Shown here: positions 5,597 through 5,618 of the stretch, piece by piece
Position numbering within the stretch: position 1 is the first letter of the stretch
Layout: each line of letters opens with the position of its first letter
From: Brachybacterium sp.
GTDB taxonomy: Bacteria; Actinomycetota; Actinomycetes; Actinomycetales; Dermabacteraceae
Direction of reading: 5' to 3'
NCBI GenBank assembly: GCA_027322375.1
Contig: DAHVRS010000501.1
Span: forward strand, 1-5,618
DNA: 5,618 nt
Notes under the pieces: model-generated
Database searches by the model: none
Told to the model about the DNA's origin: nothing
The model's input: only the letters and a program-made list of their open reading frames with translations
Made by a program: the position numbers and the translations under genes

Positions 5597-5618
5597 CCGA
5601 CCGGTCGCCGTGCACGAT

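Overview
The window comes from a very GC-rich bacterium. GC dominates third codon positions, Shine-Dalgarno sequences are sparse, and antisense frames stay open for hundreds of codons. The protein set fits an actinobacterium: a ROK repressor with an N-terminal winged helix, an actinobacterial-type Kup, and a small Ala/Pro-rich PRC-barrel protein. A Micrococcales-like host such as Brachybacterium is a guess, not something the sequence proves.

Layout: (1) 1-344, minus strand, is the N-terminal 114 codons of an alpha-D-phosphohexomutase (phosphoglucomutase/phosphomannomutase) that runs off the left edge. (2) 345-677 is a 333-bp non-coding gap holding the mutase promoter, small palindromes at its predicted transcription start, a 12-bp stem-loop, a G-quadruplex motif with one-base loops, and a 3 x 10-bp G-rich tandem repeat. 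(3) 678-1934, minus strand, is an intact ROK-family sugar-responsive repressor, probably translated leaderless. (4) 1964-3606, plus strand, is a Kup-type potassium transporter gene that is broken. It lacks its start and first ~25-30 codons, has a frameshift in a G6 run, an in-frame internal loss of roughly 70-75 residues, a second frameshift near the C-terminus, and no stop codon at the expected end. (5) 3614-4900, minus strand, is an intact GT4 glycosyltransferase. (6) 4897-5559, minus strand, is a PRC-barrel protein overlapping the glycosyltransferase by ATGA, so the two form a coupled operon. (7) 5560-5618 is its upstream region, with a probable -10 box and short repeats.

The ROK regulator and the hexomutase lie in the same direction and suit sugar-phosphate metabolism, and the repressor may control the mutase. 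The glycosyltransferase/PRC-barrel pair looks like a small cell-envelope or exopolysaccharide unit. The kup remnant sits between them and abuts both neighbours almost without spacers. This suggests that deletions or assembly collapses removed its ends.

No new defence system, CRISPR array, RNA gene or mobile element is visible. The most notable points are the multiply damaged kup and the structured mutase/ROK intergenic region.
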